DNA from: JALORV01 sp963724365
GTDB taxonomy: Bacteria > Pseudomonadota > Gammaproteobacteria > Burkholderiales > Burkholderiaceae_F
DNA: 64,000 nucleotides
Direction of reading: 5' to 3'
NCBI GenBank assembly: GCA_963724365.1
Contig: CAVRUR010000008.1
Span: 30,155-94,154, forward strand
Part shown: in pieces, positions 56,016 through 64,000 of the stretch
How positions within the stretch are numbered: the first letter of the stretch is position 1
How the letters are laid out: each line of letters begins with the position of its first letter
Notes under the pieces: model-generated
Told to the model about the DNA's origin: nothing
What the model saw: the letters and a program-made list of their open reading frames with translations, nothing else
Databases searched by the model: none
Translations under genes and position numbers: made by a program

Positions 56016-57164
56016 TCACGCTGCCTTGCGTGGACTTGCCGGAGTAACTGTCGTGATCCCCATGTCGTTGAGCGTCTGCGCCACCGCCGCGACCACATTG
56101 CGCATCTCGTTGGCGTCGATCGCACCAATGCAGCCGACGCGAAACGTCTCGACCTGCGTCAACTTGCCGGGATACAGGATGTAGCCGCGCTCGCGCGTCC
56201 TGGCGTAGAACGACTTGAAGTCGTATGCCGGATCGGCTGGGGCGTGGAAGGTGACGATGATGGGCGCCTGCACCTCGGGCTTGAGGAAGGGACGGAATCC
56301 GAGCGTGGCCATGCCTTCGATCAGCGTGCGGCAGTTCCCTGCATAACGCGCGAGGCGCGCCGGCTGTCCGCCCGCCTCCTTGTACTGGTCTACCGCAGCG
56401 CGCAGCGCGGCCACGACGTGTGTCGGCGGCGTGTAGCGCCATTGGGTCGTCTTCTCCATGTAGACGTACTGATCGTGCAGATCCATCGCCAGCGAATGGG
56501 CGTTGCCGGCGCAGGCTTCGAGCACCTTCTTCCGGACGATGACAAATCCCATGCCGGGAACACCTTCCAGGCACTTGCCGCTGGCGGCCACCAGGGCGTC
56601 GAACGGAACCGTGGCGACATCGATCGGTAACGCGGCGAATGAGCTCATCGCATCGACGATGAGCCCCTTGCCACGCCGCGCACAGGCCTGTGCGATGCCG
56701 GCGAGATCGTTGAGCACCCCGGCACCGGTCTCGCAGTGAACCTGCGCGACATGCGTGATCGACGCATCGGCGGCCAACGCGGCCTCGACAATCGCCGCGG
56801 TCGCCGGCTGGTCCTCGGGCACCGGAAGATCGACGACGCCGCGGCCGAGGTAGCCGCAGATCCGGACGATGCGTGCGCAATAGGCGCCATTGTTCGGCAC
56901 CAGCACCTTGCCCCCTTTCGATGCGGGCGGCACGACCGTACCGATCGCCGCCTCGACGGAAAACGTGCCGCTGCCCTGCAGCGGCACGCAGGTGTACTCG
57001 CTCCCGCCACCGACGATATCAACCAGGTCGCGCCGCAGGCTCGCCGTGATCGCATTGAACGCGGCATCCCACGAGCCCCAGTCGCGCAGCATGGCCTGCT
57101 TGGTGGCAAGCGAAGTCGTCAGTGGCCCGGGCGTGAGCAGGATAGGATCGTTGCCGACAATCAT
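56016..57164 (-). CDS. phnW: 2-Aminoethylphosphonate--pyruvate transaminase
   Basis: 382 residues, PLP enzyme that turns 2-aminoethylphosphonate and pyruvate into phosphonoacetaldehyde and L-alanine. The PLP lysine is K197 in ASGKCLEGVPG and the ring-binding Asp is D171 in IVDAMSS; LLTPGPLTTS and DWGSWD at the N-terminus are PhnW marks. ATG 57164 is chosen for the AAGGAGACCCC site. It sits 18 bases after the permease gene as the last gene of the uptake operon. Confidence 0.95.
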   Translation of the reverse strand: MIVGNDPILLTPGPLTTSLATKQAMLRDWGSWDAAFNAITASLRRDLVDIVGGGSEYTCVPLQGSGTFSVEAAIGTVVPPASKGGKVLVPNNGAYCARIVRICGYLGRGVVDLPVPEDQPATAAIVEAALAADASITHVAQVHCETGAGVLNDLAGIAQACARRGKGLIVDAMSSFAALPIDVATVPFDALVAASGKCLEGVPGMGFVIVRKKVLEACAGNAHSLAMDLHDQYVYMEKTTQWRYTPPTHVVAALRAAVDQYKEAGGQPARLARYAGNCRTLIEGMATLGFRPFLKPEVQAPIIVTFHAPADPAYDFKSFYARTRERGYILYPGKLTQVETFRVGCIGAIDANEMRNVVAAVAQTLNDMGITTVTPASPRKAA

Positions 57165-57182
57165 CGGGGTCTCCTTGAGCAC

Positions 57183-58910
57183 TTATTGCAGCGCTGTGTT
57201 GCGCCAGGACTGCGTACGTCGAATCAGCCACCACTCGATTGCAAACAGTACGCCGGTCACCACCGCGGAAGTGACGACGATCAGCGTCGCCATCGCGGCG
57301 GCCGAGCCGATCGCACCCGCTTCATCCAGTTGCAGGATCGAGATCGACGCAAGCGTGCACTTCGGCGAATACAGGAACACTACCGCCGAGATCGTCGTCA
57401 TCGCATTGACGAAATAGTAGCGACCGATGTCGAGGATCGACGGCAGGCACACCGGCACGGTGACGCGCCAGAAGGTCTTGTAGAACGGAACCTTCAACGA
57501 GGCCGAGACTGACTCGAATTCACTGTCGATCTGCTTGAGCGCCGTCACGGCCGTCAAGTGGCTCGACGAGTAGAAGTGCACGATCGTCGAGATCACCAGG
57601 ATCGCCAGGCTCCCGTACAGGAAGTTCAGTGGATTCGTCGGCAGGTTGAAAAACAGGATGTAGCCGATGCCCAGCACCATGCCCGGAACCGCCATTGGCA
57701 GCATGGCCTGGAACCGGATCAGCGGTCGCAAAAGATTGGAACCCCGGGTCTTTTCCAGCCAGTACGCGCCGGCAAAGGTGATTGCAGCCCCGAGCACGCC
57801 GCACCACAGCGCCATCACCAGGCTGTTGCGGTAGGCGTGCTCGATGCCGGCCTCTTCAAAGCCGTAGGTGTAGTGATTCAGCGTGAGCGACAGGTTGTAG
57901 GGCCAGAATTTGACCACCGACCCGAACGCCGCCATGCCGACGACCAGCAGCAGCAGCGCGGAGATCAGGACCACGAACACCAGCAGCAATCCATCGCGCG
58001 CCGGCGCCCGGCGCGCCTGGTACGGCACGCTGCGTGCGGTCAGCAGCGCCTGCTGGCGGCGCTGCATCAGGTTGTCGATGACAAAGGCCGCGACTGCCGG
58101 CAGCAGCAGCACCAGCCCGACGACCGCTCCCATCGAAAAGTTCTGCTGACCGATCACCTGCTTGTAGATATCGACAGCGAGCACGCTCGTGTTGCCGCCG
58201 ATCACCTTGGGCACGCCGAACTCCGACACCGCCATCGTGAACACGACCATGCAGGCGGAAACAAGTCCGTACTTCGCCCCCGGCAGCGTGATCGTGAAGA
58301 ACTTGCGGCGCTCGTTTGTTCCGAGCGAATCGGCCGCCTCGTACAGGCGCGCGTCCGAGAGCGCCAGCGCGGCCATCAGGATCATCACCGCGTGCGGGAA
58401 CGACGCAAAGGTCATCGCCAGCACCATGCCGGGCATGCCGTAGATCGACTTCAGCCCGACCCATTCGAGCATGAACCTGAACGCGCCCTGGTTGCCGAAG
58501 AGATAGATGAACGAGATCGCCGCGAGCAGTGACGGCGCAAGGATCGGAATCATCGCAATGTTGCGCCACAGACCCTTGCCGGGAATGCAGCTGCGTTGGA
58601 TCGCGTAGGCGAACAGGAACGCCACCGGCACCGTGACCGCTGTGGTCAGCAGCGCGAACACGAGCGTATTGAGCGTCGATTGCGCCAGCGCGGGTGACTG
58701 AACGTACTGGACGAAGTTCGCCACGCCGACGAACCCGCCATCGCGTCCCTCGACCGCACGCACGAGGATCATCGTCAGCGGCACGGTGAGAAAGACGAAG
58801 AGCGCGACGGCCAGCAGCACCAGGCCGCCCCGCGCAGCCAGTGCCTCGCCCGCGAGGGCCGCGCGCGACGGCGCGCGGCTCACGTTCATGTCGGCGGGAA
58901 TGGCACTCAC
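57183..58910 (-). CDS. 2-Aminoethylphosphonate ABC transporter permease, fused
   Basis: 575 residues with two consecutive six-helix ABC permease units, the FbpB-like fused type. Each half carries an EAA-like loop (LYEAADSLGTNERRKFFTITLPGA in the first, FESVSASLKVPFYKTFWRVTVP in the second; shown in part). The phnW neighbour and the ABC partners place it as the permease of the putative 2-aminoethylphosphonate system of the Burkholderia kind. Nine bases after the ATPase gene. Confidence 0.9.
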   Translation of the reverse strand: MSAIPADMNVSRAPSRAALAGEALAARGGLVLLAVALFVFLTVPLTMILVRAVEGRDGGFVGVANFVQYVQSPALAQSTLNTLVFALLTTAVTVPVAFLFAYAIQRSCIPGKGLWRNIAMIPILAPSLLAAISFIYLFGNQGAFRFMLEWVGLKSIYGMPGMVLAMTFASFPHAVMILMAALALSDARLYEAADSLGTNERRKFFTITLPGAKYGLVSACMVVFTMAVSEFGVPKVIGGNTSVLAVDIYKQVIGQQNFSMGAVVGLVLLLPAVAAFVIDNLMQRRQQALLTARSVPYQARRAPARDGLLLVFVVLISALLLLVVGMAAFGSVVKFWPYNLSLTLNHYTYGFEEAGIEHAYRNSLVMALWCGVLGAAITFAGAYWLEKTRGSNLLRPLIRFQAMLPMAVPGMVLGIGYILFFNLPTNPLNFLYGSLAILVISTIVHFYSSSHLTAVTALKQIDSEFESVSASLKVPFYKTFWRVTVPVCLPSILDIGRYYFVNAMTTISAVVFLYSPKCTLASISILQLDEAGAIGSAAAMATLIVVTSAVVTGVLFAIEWWLIRRTQSWRNTALQ

Positions 58911-58919
58911 CGGGGGTTC

Positions 58920-60017
58920 TCAGGCGGCAGCGACGGCATCCGCAAAGACGCGCACGCGATCGACGCGCAGTGCTATCTCGACTTCGCCGCCCTCACGCAC
59001 GGCGAGATCGTGCAGCTGATTGAGCGAGTAGGAGATCAGCATCGGCTGGCCGAGCGCTTCGCAGCGCAGTTCGGCCAGACAGAACGTGCCGAGATAGTCG
59101 ATGCGCGCGATCCGGCCCCGCAGGCGGTTCGGCAGCGATGCAATGTCGCCTTCGACGTGCCGGTCCTCGGGCCGGACGTAGATCCGCACATTGCGGCCGA
59201 CCGGATGCTCATCGGCCGTCAATGCCAGTTCGGCCGAACCGACGCGATAGCGTCCCGCGCCGAGCGCGACCCCTTTGAGGACGTTGGCCTTGCCGAGGAA
59301 GTCGGCCACAAACGGGGTCGCCGGACGTTCGTAGACATCGCTGGGGGAACCCACCTGCTCGATGTTGCCCTGATTCATCACGACGACGCGATCGGCCATC
59401 GACAGCGCCTCTTCCTGGTCGTGCGTGACCATGATGGTGGTCACCCGAAGCCGGCGCTGCAGCTGCCGGATTTCGCCGCGCAACCGCTCGCGCACCTTGG
59501 CATCGAGCGCTGACAAGGGCTCATCCAGCAGCAGCAGGCTCGGCGACGTGGCCAGTGCCCGCGCGAGCGCAACGCGCTGCTGCTGGCCACCGGACATCTG
59601 GCTGGGGTACTTGCTGCCGGCATCCGAAAGTCCGACGAGGGTCAGCAGCTCCTGCACGCGCGCCGCGATCTCTTCGCGCCCCTTGCGCCGGTTGACCAGC
59701 CCATAGGAAACGTTCTGCGCAATCGAGAGATTGGGGAACAACGCGTACGACTGGAACACGATGCCGTAGTCGCGCGCCGCCGGCGGTGCAAAGGAAACAT
59801 CGCGTCCGTTCTGCAGGATGCGGCCTCGGCTCTGCTGTTCGAGCCCGGCGATGATCCGCAGCAGCGTGGTCTTGCCGCAGCCCGAGGGCCCGAGGAAGCA
59901 CACCAGCTCACCCGGCGGAACGACGAGGTCGATCGACTTGAGCGCAACAAAGTCTCCAAAGGCCTTGTGCACGCCCTCGACCCGCAGGGCTTCAGCCGGC
60001 GTCGGTTCGATACTCAT
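58920..60017 (-). CDS. 2-Aminoethylphosphonate ABC transporter ATPase
   Basis: 365 residues. Walker A GPSGCGKT (43-50), Q-loop FQSYALFPN, signature MSGGQQQR, Walker B LLLLDEPLSALD, His switch TTIMVTHDQEEAL and a C-terminal TOBE domain (from about 280). Energises uptake with the fused permease. ATG 60017 is 41 bases or less after an intrinsic terminator-like hairpin that follows the binding-protein gene. Confidence 0.93.
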   Translation of the reverse strand: MSIEPTPAEALRVEGVHKAFGDFVALKSIDLVVPPGELVCFLGPSGCGKTTLLRIIAGLEQQSRGRILQNGRDVSFAPPAARDYGIVFQSYALFPNLSIAQNVSYGLVNRRKGREEIAARVQELLTLVGLSDAGSKYPSQMSGGQQQRVALARALATSPSLLLLDEPLSALDAKVRERLRGEIRQLQRRLRVTTIMVTHDQEEALSMADRVVVMNQGNIEQVGSPSDVYERPATPFVADFLGKANVLKGVALGAGRYRVGSAELALTADEHPVGRNVRIYVRPEDRHVEGDIASLPNRLRGRIARIDYLGTFCLAELRCEALGQPMLISYSLNQLHDLAVREGGEVEIALRVDRVRVFADAVAAA

Positions 60018-60027
60018 TCATGCGCTC

Positions 60028-60071
60028 AAAAAAGAGCGCCGGGCTGAACGGCCACCTGCGTTCAACCCGGC
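60028..60071 (-). terminator. Internal terminator/attenuator between binding-protein and ATPase genes
   Basis: Stem GCCGGGCTGAACG (60038-60050) and CGTTCAACCCGGC (60059-60071), 13 positions with one mismatch, loop of 8. On the minus strand six T follow four bases later. It lies in the gap of 89 bases, so it likely lowers expression of the membrane genes compared with the binding protein. Confidence 0.7.
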
Positions 60072-60106
60072 GAGCTGTTCGGGCGGCAGAGCCGGCCCGA
60101 ATGACG

Positions 60107-61135
60107 TCACTTCGGTGCGGCCTTCGACTCGTAGCGCTTGCTCCACTCGGCCAGAATCTTGTCGCGATTGGCGGCAGCCCAGGCGAAATCATTCTTCACC
60201 AGGAGGCTCGCATAGTTGGTAGGTACGTTCGGCAAGGGCTTGTTGAGCGCCGGCACGGCGACGATGGCGAAGTTGTTCGCGTACAGGCCCATCGCCTCAT
60301 CCGTGACCGACCAATCCATCAGTTTCTTTGCGGCGTCGAGGTTCTTCGTGCCCTTGACGATGCCGCTCGCCTCCAGATCCCAGCCCAGGCCTTCCTTCGG
60401 GAACACGAGTTCTATCGGTGCGCCGCGCGCCTTCTCGCGGTTTGCGCGGTACTCGAACGAGATGCCGACGGTGTACTCGCCCGCCGCGGCGGCCGCGCAC
60501 GGACGCGAGCCCGAGTGCATGTACTGGGCGATGTTTTCGTGCAGGCCGTCCATGAACGCCCAGCCCTCCTTGTCGCCCCACAACTGCAGCCAGGCGCTGA
60601 CGTCGAAGAAGCCGGTGCCTGACGACGCCGGATGCGGCATCACGATCTGGCCTTTATAGACGGGCTTGGTCAGGTCCTTCCAGGATTCGGGCTTCGGGAT
60701 ATTGCGCTTGGCCGCCTCGGCCGTGTTGAAGCAGATCGTCGCGCCCCACACGTCCATGCCGACCCAGGCCGGAGGATTCTTCGGATCGCGGTACTGAGCC
60801 GCGATCCGGTTCAGGCCCGCCGGCGCATACGGCGTCAGCATGCCCTCCTTGTCGAAGATCGCCATGCTGGTCGCGGCCACACCCATGATCACGTCGGCCT
60901 TGGGATTGGCTTTTTCGGCCAGCAGCTTGGCGGTGATGATGCCGGTCGAATCGCGCACCCAGACGATCTCGATCGTCGGGTTGGCCTTCTCGAACGCAGC
61001 CTGATACGCCTTGAGCTGGTCGGTTTCGAGCGCGGTGTAGACCGTCAGCTGGGTCTTCTGCGCATTGACACCGAACGCAGCAGCCGCCAGGGCAGCGGCG
61101 GCGACCGCCTTGCCGGCGATGGATAGCAGTTTCAT
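60107..61135 (-). CDS. 2-Aminoethylphosphonate ABC transporter substrate-binding protein
   Basis: 342 residues with a signal peptide (cleavage near VNA-QK, residue 25). Family 1/Fe3+-type binding fold: LTVYTALETDQLKAYQAAFEKA (N-terminal, shown in part), VWVRDSTGI, GVAATSMAIFDKEG, ASSGTGFF and VGISFEYRA. The ATG at 61135 follows AAGGAGGAGTCG; the longer upstream frame is rejected. It captures aminoethylphosphonate in the periplasm. Confidence 0.92.
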   Translation of the reverse strand: MKLLSIAGKAVAAAALAAAAFGVNAQKTQLTVYTALETDQLKAYQAAFEKANPTIEIVWVRDSTGIITAKLLAEKANPKADVIMGVAATSMAIFDKEGMLTPYAPAGLNRIAAQYRDPKNPPAWVGMDVWGATICFNTAEAAKRNIPKPESWKDLTKPVYKGQIVMPHPASSGTGFFDVSAWLQLWGDKEGWAFMDGLHENIAQYMHSGSRPCAAAAAGEYTVGISFEYRANREKARGAPIELVFPKEGLGWDLEASGIVKGTKNLDAAKKLMDWSVTDEAMGLYANNFAIVAVPALNKPLPNVPTNYASLLVKNDFAWAAANRDKILAEWSKRYESKAAPK

Positions 61136-61282
61136 CGACTCCTCCTTAGAGCCCCGTACGGTGAGATCTTGGCGGTTCGTCACAGGACGGAAACGAACAG
61201 CCGGCGAGACTAGCGTTCCTGCTTGACGCTTCGGTGACGGTTCTGCGACCGCCTGCAAAGCAACCCCGATCGAGTCGAGGGC

Positions 61283-61312
61283 AGTCTACGCAGCCCGAAA
61301 ATTCGGTGTCAA
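61283..61312 (-). promoter_or_regulatory. Sigma-70 promoter of the phosphonate uptake operon
   Basis: On the minus strand TTGACA (61307-61312) and TAGACT (61283-61288) are 18 bases apart, giving a predicted start near 61276 and a leader of about 140 bases. The -35 is a perfect match. Confidence 0.6.
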
Positions 61313-61326
61313 TTGTTTTTTGCAGA

Positions 61327-61336
61327 TTGTCTACAA
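61327..61336. promoter_or_regulatory. GntR/FCD-type operator TTGTCTACAA
   Basis: A perfect inverted repeat TTGT-CT-ACAA of the kind bound by FCD-class GntR regulators. It overlaps a TACAAT -10-like box of the regulator gene (61332-61337) and lies 15 bases upstream of the -35 of the uptake operon, so one site could control both directions and give autoregulation. Confidence 0.6.
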
Positions 61337-61356
61337 TTTCGTGTAATCTGACGCCC

Positions 61357-62085
61357 ATGCCCTCATCCACCGCTTCCAATGTCGTTCCGCATCCGACCAT
61401 AGCCCTGCTGCGCGCGAACTCGCTCGCGAGCGCTGCACAGGAGGAGATCGAGCGCCTGATCCTGGACGGCTCGATCGCGCCGGGAGCCAAGCTCACCGAG
61501 GCGTGGCTGTCAGAACGCCTCGGCGTCTCGCGCGGACCGATCCGCGAGGCCTTCCGCATGCTCGAAGAAGCCGGACTGGTTCGCCAGGAGAAGAATCGTG
61601 GCGTGTTCGTGCGCGACATTCCGCACGACGAAGCCGCCGAGATCTACGACTTGCGTGCCGTGATGGATCAACTGGTGGGCCGACGGCTCGCCGAGTCGGT
61701 GACTGCGGCCCAGATGAAAGCGCTGCGCGCAATCGTCGAGCGCATGGAACAGGCGGTCCGCGCGGACGACCGTGACGCGTATCACCTGCTGAACCTGCAG
61801 TTTCACGACCGTCTGGTCGAGTTCGCGGGCAACCGGAAACTGGCGACGATCTACAGCAAGCTGGTCAAGGAACTGGCGCTCTATCGGCGGCGCAACCTGG
61901 TCGACCGCACGGTCCTGCCGCAATCGGCCGCCGAGCACCGCGCCATCGTCAAGGCCATCGCCACCGGGGACGCCGATCAGGCGGGCCAGGCGATGTACGA
62001 CCACGTGATGGAAAGCAAAGTGCGCGCTCTCAACAACACCGGACTCGCCACGCCGGCGCGCGCGCGCGCGGGACGACGGGGATGA
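61357..62085 (+). CDS. GntR family regulator of phosphonate use (FCD type)
   Basis: 242 residues from ATG 61357. N-terminal winged helix (SAAQEEIERLILDGSIAPG, then EAWLSERLGVSRGPIREAFRMLEEAGLV, shown in part) and C-terminal FCD ligand domain (EIYDLRAVMDQLVGRRLAE, NLQFHDRLVEFAGNRKL, AAEHRAIVKAIATGDAD). Position between the divergent uptake operon and phnA/phnY, and an operator in the gap, make it the local regulator. The stop overlaps the phnA start (ATGA). Confidence 0.92.
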   Translation: MPSSTASNVVPHPTIALLRANSLASAAQEEIERLILDGSIAPGAKLTEAWLSERLGVSRGPIREAFRMLEEAGLVRQEKNRGVFVRDIPHDEAAEIYDLRAVMDQLVGRRLAESVTAAQMKALRAIVERMEQAVRADDRDAYHLLNLQFHDRLVEFAGNRKLATIYSKLVKELALYRRRNLVDRTVLPQSAAEHRAIVKAIATGDADQAGQAMYDHVMESKVRALNNTGLATPARARAGRRG

Positions 62086-63303
62086 GCACCCGATTCGAAG
62101 TCAACGGCCGGCGATATGCCCTGCCGAAACAGCCGACCGTCGTCATCTGCGTCGACGGCTGCGAACCGGACTACATCGCGCAGGCCGTTGCCGGCGGCCA
62201 GATGCCGTTCATGAAGCGCGTGCTCGCCGAAGGCACCGCCCTGATCGGCGATTGCGTGGTGCCGAGCTTCACCAATCCGAACAACCTGTCGATCGTGACC
62301 GGCGCTCCGCCGTCGGTGCACGGCATCTGCGGCAACTACCTGTTCGATACCGCGACCGGTGCGGAAGTCATGATGAACGATCCGAAGTGGCTGCGTGCGC
62401 CCAGCATCCTCGCCGGACTGGCGGAACGCGGTGCGAGCGTGGCCGTCGTTACGGCCAAGGACAAGCTCAGGAAGCTGCTCGGCCACGGCATGAAGGGAAT
62501 CTGTTTTTCATCGGAGAAGGCAGACCAGGTCAGCGAGCAGGAGAACGGCATCGACGCGGTCCTTCCGCTGGTCGGCATGGCCCTCCCTGACGTCTACAGC
62601 GCCGAGTTGTCCGAGTTCGTCTTCGCCGCCGGCGTGCGACTGCTCGAGACCCGCAGGCCCCGATGCACCGTACCTCTCGACCACCGACTACGTGCAGCAC
62701 AAGCACGCGCCCGGCGATCCCGACGCCAACCGCTTCTACGCAATGCTCGACCGGAACCTGGCCAGACTGGACGCGCTCGGTGCGGTGGTCGGCGTAACGG
62801 CAGACCATGGCATGAACGCCAAGACGAGGCTCGACGCGAGCCCGAACGTGATCTTCCTGCAGGACCTTCTTGACGAATGGCTCGGCCGTGAACGCGCTCG
62901 CGTGATCCTGCCGATCACGGATCCGTATGTCGTGCACCACGGGGCACTGGGTTCGTTCGCAACCGTCTACCTGCCAGGCGATATGGTCGAAGACGTCGCG
63001 CTCAGGCTGAGGAGCCTGATCGGCATCGAAGTCGTGCTTAACCGAGCCGAGGCCGCAGCACGCTTTCAGCTGCCGGCCGACCGCATCGGCGACCTGGTCG
63101 TTGTCTCCGAACGGAGCGTCGTGTGGGGACCGGCCGGGCAGACACGACCTGTCGCAGCTCGAGTTGCCGTTGCGCTCGCACGGGGGGGAATCTCCGAGCA
63201 GCGCGTTCCGATCATTTTGAACCGGCCCATCGCAGGCCTCGATTCGAACCGTCGCTGGCGCAACTTCGACGTTTTCGACCTCGCGCTCAACCACGCCCAG
63301 TAG
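62082..63303 (+). pseudogene. phnA: Phosphonoacetate hydrolase PhnA, one frameshift
   Basis: Alkaline-phosphatase superfamily Zn enzyme splitting phosphonoacetate into acetate and phosphate. N-terminal frame (62082 to about 62660) has VICVDGCEPDY and FTNPNNLSIVTGAPP; the rest continues in the next frame from about 62661 (DAPYLSTTDYVQHKHAPG, VTADHGMNAK). The break falls in a run of four C (about 62658-62661); one C fewer gives AGG-CCC-GAT, reading R-P-D in frame, and a 406-residue protein of normal length. All metal and nucleophile blocks are intact on both sides, so a single base insertion (real or a sequencing error) is the simplest reading. Confidence 0.88.
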
Positions 63304-63305
63304 CG

Positions 63306-64000
63306 ATGAACGCACCGACAAATCCGCTGCGCCACGAGACGCTGAGAATCGCCGGTGAACGAGTGCCTACCGAGCGCAGCTTTGAAGTGCGCTATCCGTA
63401 CACGGGCGAGGTCATCGCCACGGTGCCGAAGGCAACCGTCGATGATGTCCGTCGGGCGATCGCGACTGCGCGCGCCTACCGGGCCCGGCTGACGCGTTAC
63501 AAGCGCTACCGGATCCTGATGCGTGCCGGCGAGTTGATCGCTGCGCGCCGCGACGAGATCGCGCGCACGATCACGCTCGAATCCGGCCTGTGCCTGAAGG
63601 ACACGCTGTACGAAGTCGGCCGTGCCTCGGACGTGCTGCTATTCGCCGCAAACCAGGCGCTGATCGACGATGGCCAGGTCTTTTCCTGCGACCTCACGCC
63701 CCATGGCAAGAGCCGCAAGGTCTACACGCTGCGCGAGCCGCTGCAGGGTGTCATCACCGCCATCACGCCCTTCAATCACCCGCTGAACCAGGTGATCCAT
63801 AAGGTCGCGCCGGCGGTGGCGACCAACAATCGCGTGGTGCTCAAGCCCAGCGAAAAGACGCCGCTGGCCGCCTACGTGCTGGCCGACATCCTGTATGAAG
63901 CCGGGCTGCCGCCGCCGATGCTTTCGGTGGTGACCGGCGATCCGCGCGAGATCGCCGACGAACTGCTGACCCACGCGGATGTCGACCTCGTGACCTTCAC
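63306..64000 (+). CDS. phnY: Phosphonoacetaldehyde dehydrogenase PhnY, 3' end cut by window
   Basis: First 231 residues of an aldehyde dehydrogenase; the frame is open to the last base. ATG 63306 is three bases after the phnA stop. Visible blocks: YPYTGEVIATVPKATVDDV, ITLESGLCLKDTLYEVGR, GVITAITPFNHPLN and VLKPSEKTPLAAY; the catalytic Cys and Glu lie beyond the window. Position after phnA and the short-linker N-terminus indicate PhnY, which oxidises phosphonoacetaldehyde (from PhnW) to phosphonoacetate (for PhnA). Confidence 0.88.
   Translation, partial: MNAPTNPLRHETLRIAGERVPTERSFEVRYPYTGEVIATVPKATVDDVRRAIATARAYRARLTRYKRYRILMRAGELIAARRDEIARTITLESGLCLKDTLYEVGRASDVLLFAANQALIDDGQVFSCDLTPHGKSRKVYTLREPLQGVITAITPFNHPLNQVIHKVAPAVATNNRVVLKPSEKTPLAAYVLADILYEAGLPPPMLSVVTGDPREIADELLTHADVDLVTF

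Overview
The window looks like a chromosomal segment of a GC-rich betaproteobacterium, most likely Burkholderiales or a close relative. This rests on gene content and gene order: the string fmdB-like / DUF502 / aspS / nudB / endonuclease family / cardiolipin synthase, a Bug-type TTT receptor, a PEP-CTERM protein, a lysine-rich SWIB protein and the 'Burkholderia type' 2-aminoethylphosphonate locus. I see no rRNA, tRNA, CRISPR array, phage or insertion sequence. All functions are read from protein sequence by eye; no database was searched.

Layout. 1-5.2 kb: thymidine phosphorylase-like gene (cut by the window edge), SWIB/histone-like protein, Lhr-type helicase with an in-frame palindromic insert, small secreted protein. 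5.4-7.3 kb: Sco-like copper chaperone and methanethiol oxidase/SBP56. 7.6-12.6 kb: a glutamate symporter gene with two frameshifts, katG and a BenE transporter. 12.7-17.9 kb: two unknown genes, a GNAT acetyltransferase, then a tight three-gene envelope module (CHASE2 membrane protein, small secreted protein, secreted M48 protease). 18.1-24.4 kb: DUF1254 lipoprotein, vanadium-haloperoxidase/PAP2-like protein, small secreted protein and a winged-helix/ATPase regulator.

24.7-32.1 kb: minus-strand housekeeping string around aspS. 32.3-38.8 kb: glutamine-synthetase-like ligase, MaoC hydratase, Bug receptor, and menB-menE-menA for the late steps of menaquinone synthesis. 38.8-42.0 kb: unknown gene, exported msrA/msrB, AraC regulator. 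42.1-49.8 kb: catabolic block (ABC binding protein, Fe-alcohol dehydrogenase, peptidase C26, aldehyde dehydrogenase, FAD/GcvT oxidoreductase), which with the glutamine-synthetase-like gene suggests a gamma-glutamylated amine route. 49.9-53.2 kb: MFS exporter, alanine dehydrogenase, DMT permease. 53.4-55.9 kb: PEP-CTERM protein behind a sigma-54-type promoter, then a TPR protein.

56.0-64.0 kb: 2-aminoethylphosphonate uptake and degradation. On the minus strand are the binding protein, ATPase, fused permease and phnW; divergently lie a GntR regulator, phnA (frameshifted) and phnY (cut by the window end). PhnW makes phosphonoacetaldehyde, PhnY oxidises it to phosphonoacetate, and PhnA releases phosphate and acetate.

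The least explained parts are the CHASE2/M48 module, the palindromic insert in the helicase, the stacked inverted repeats at 47112-47228 and the CX5C Sco-like protein beside methanethiol oxidase. Three single-base frameshifts (two in gltS, one in phnA) could be assembly errors or real decay.
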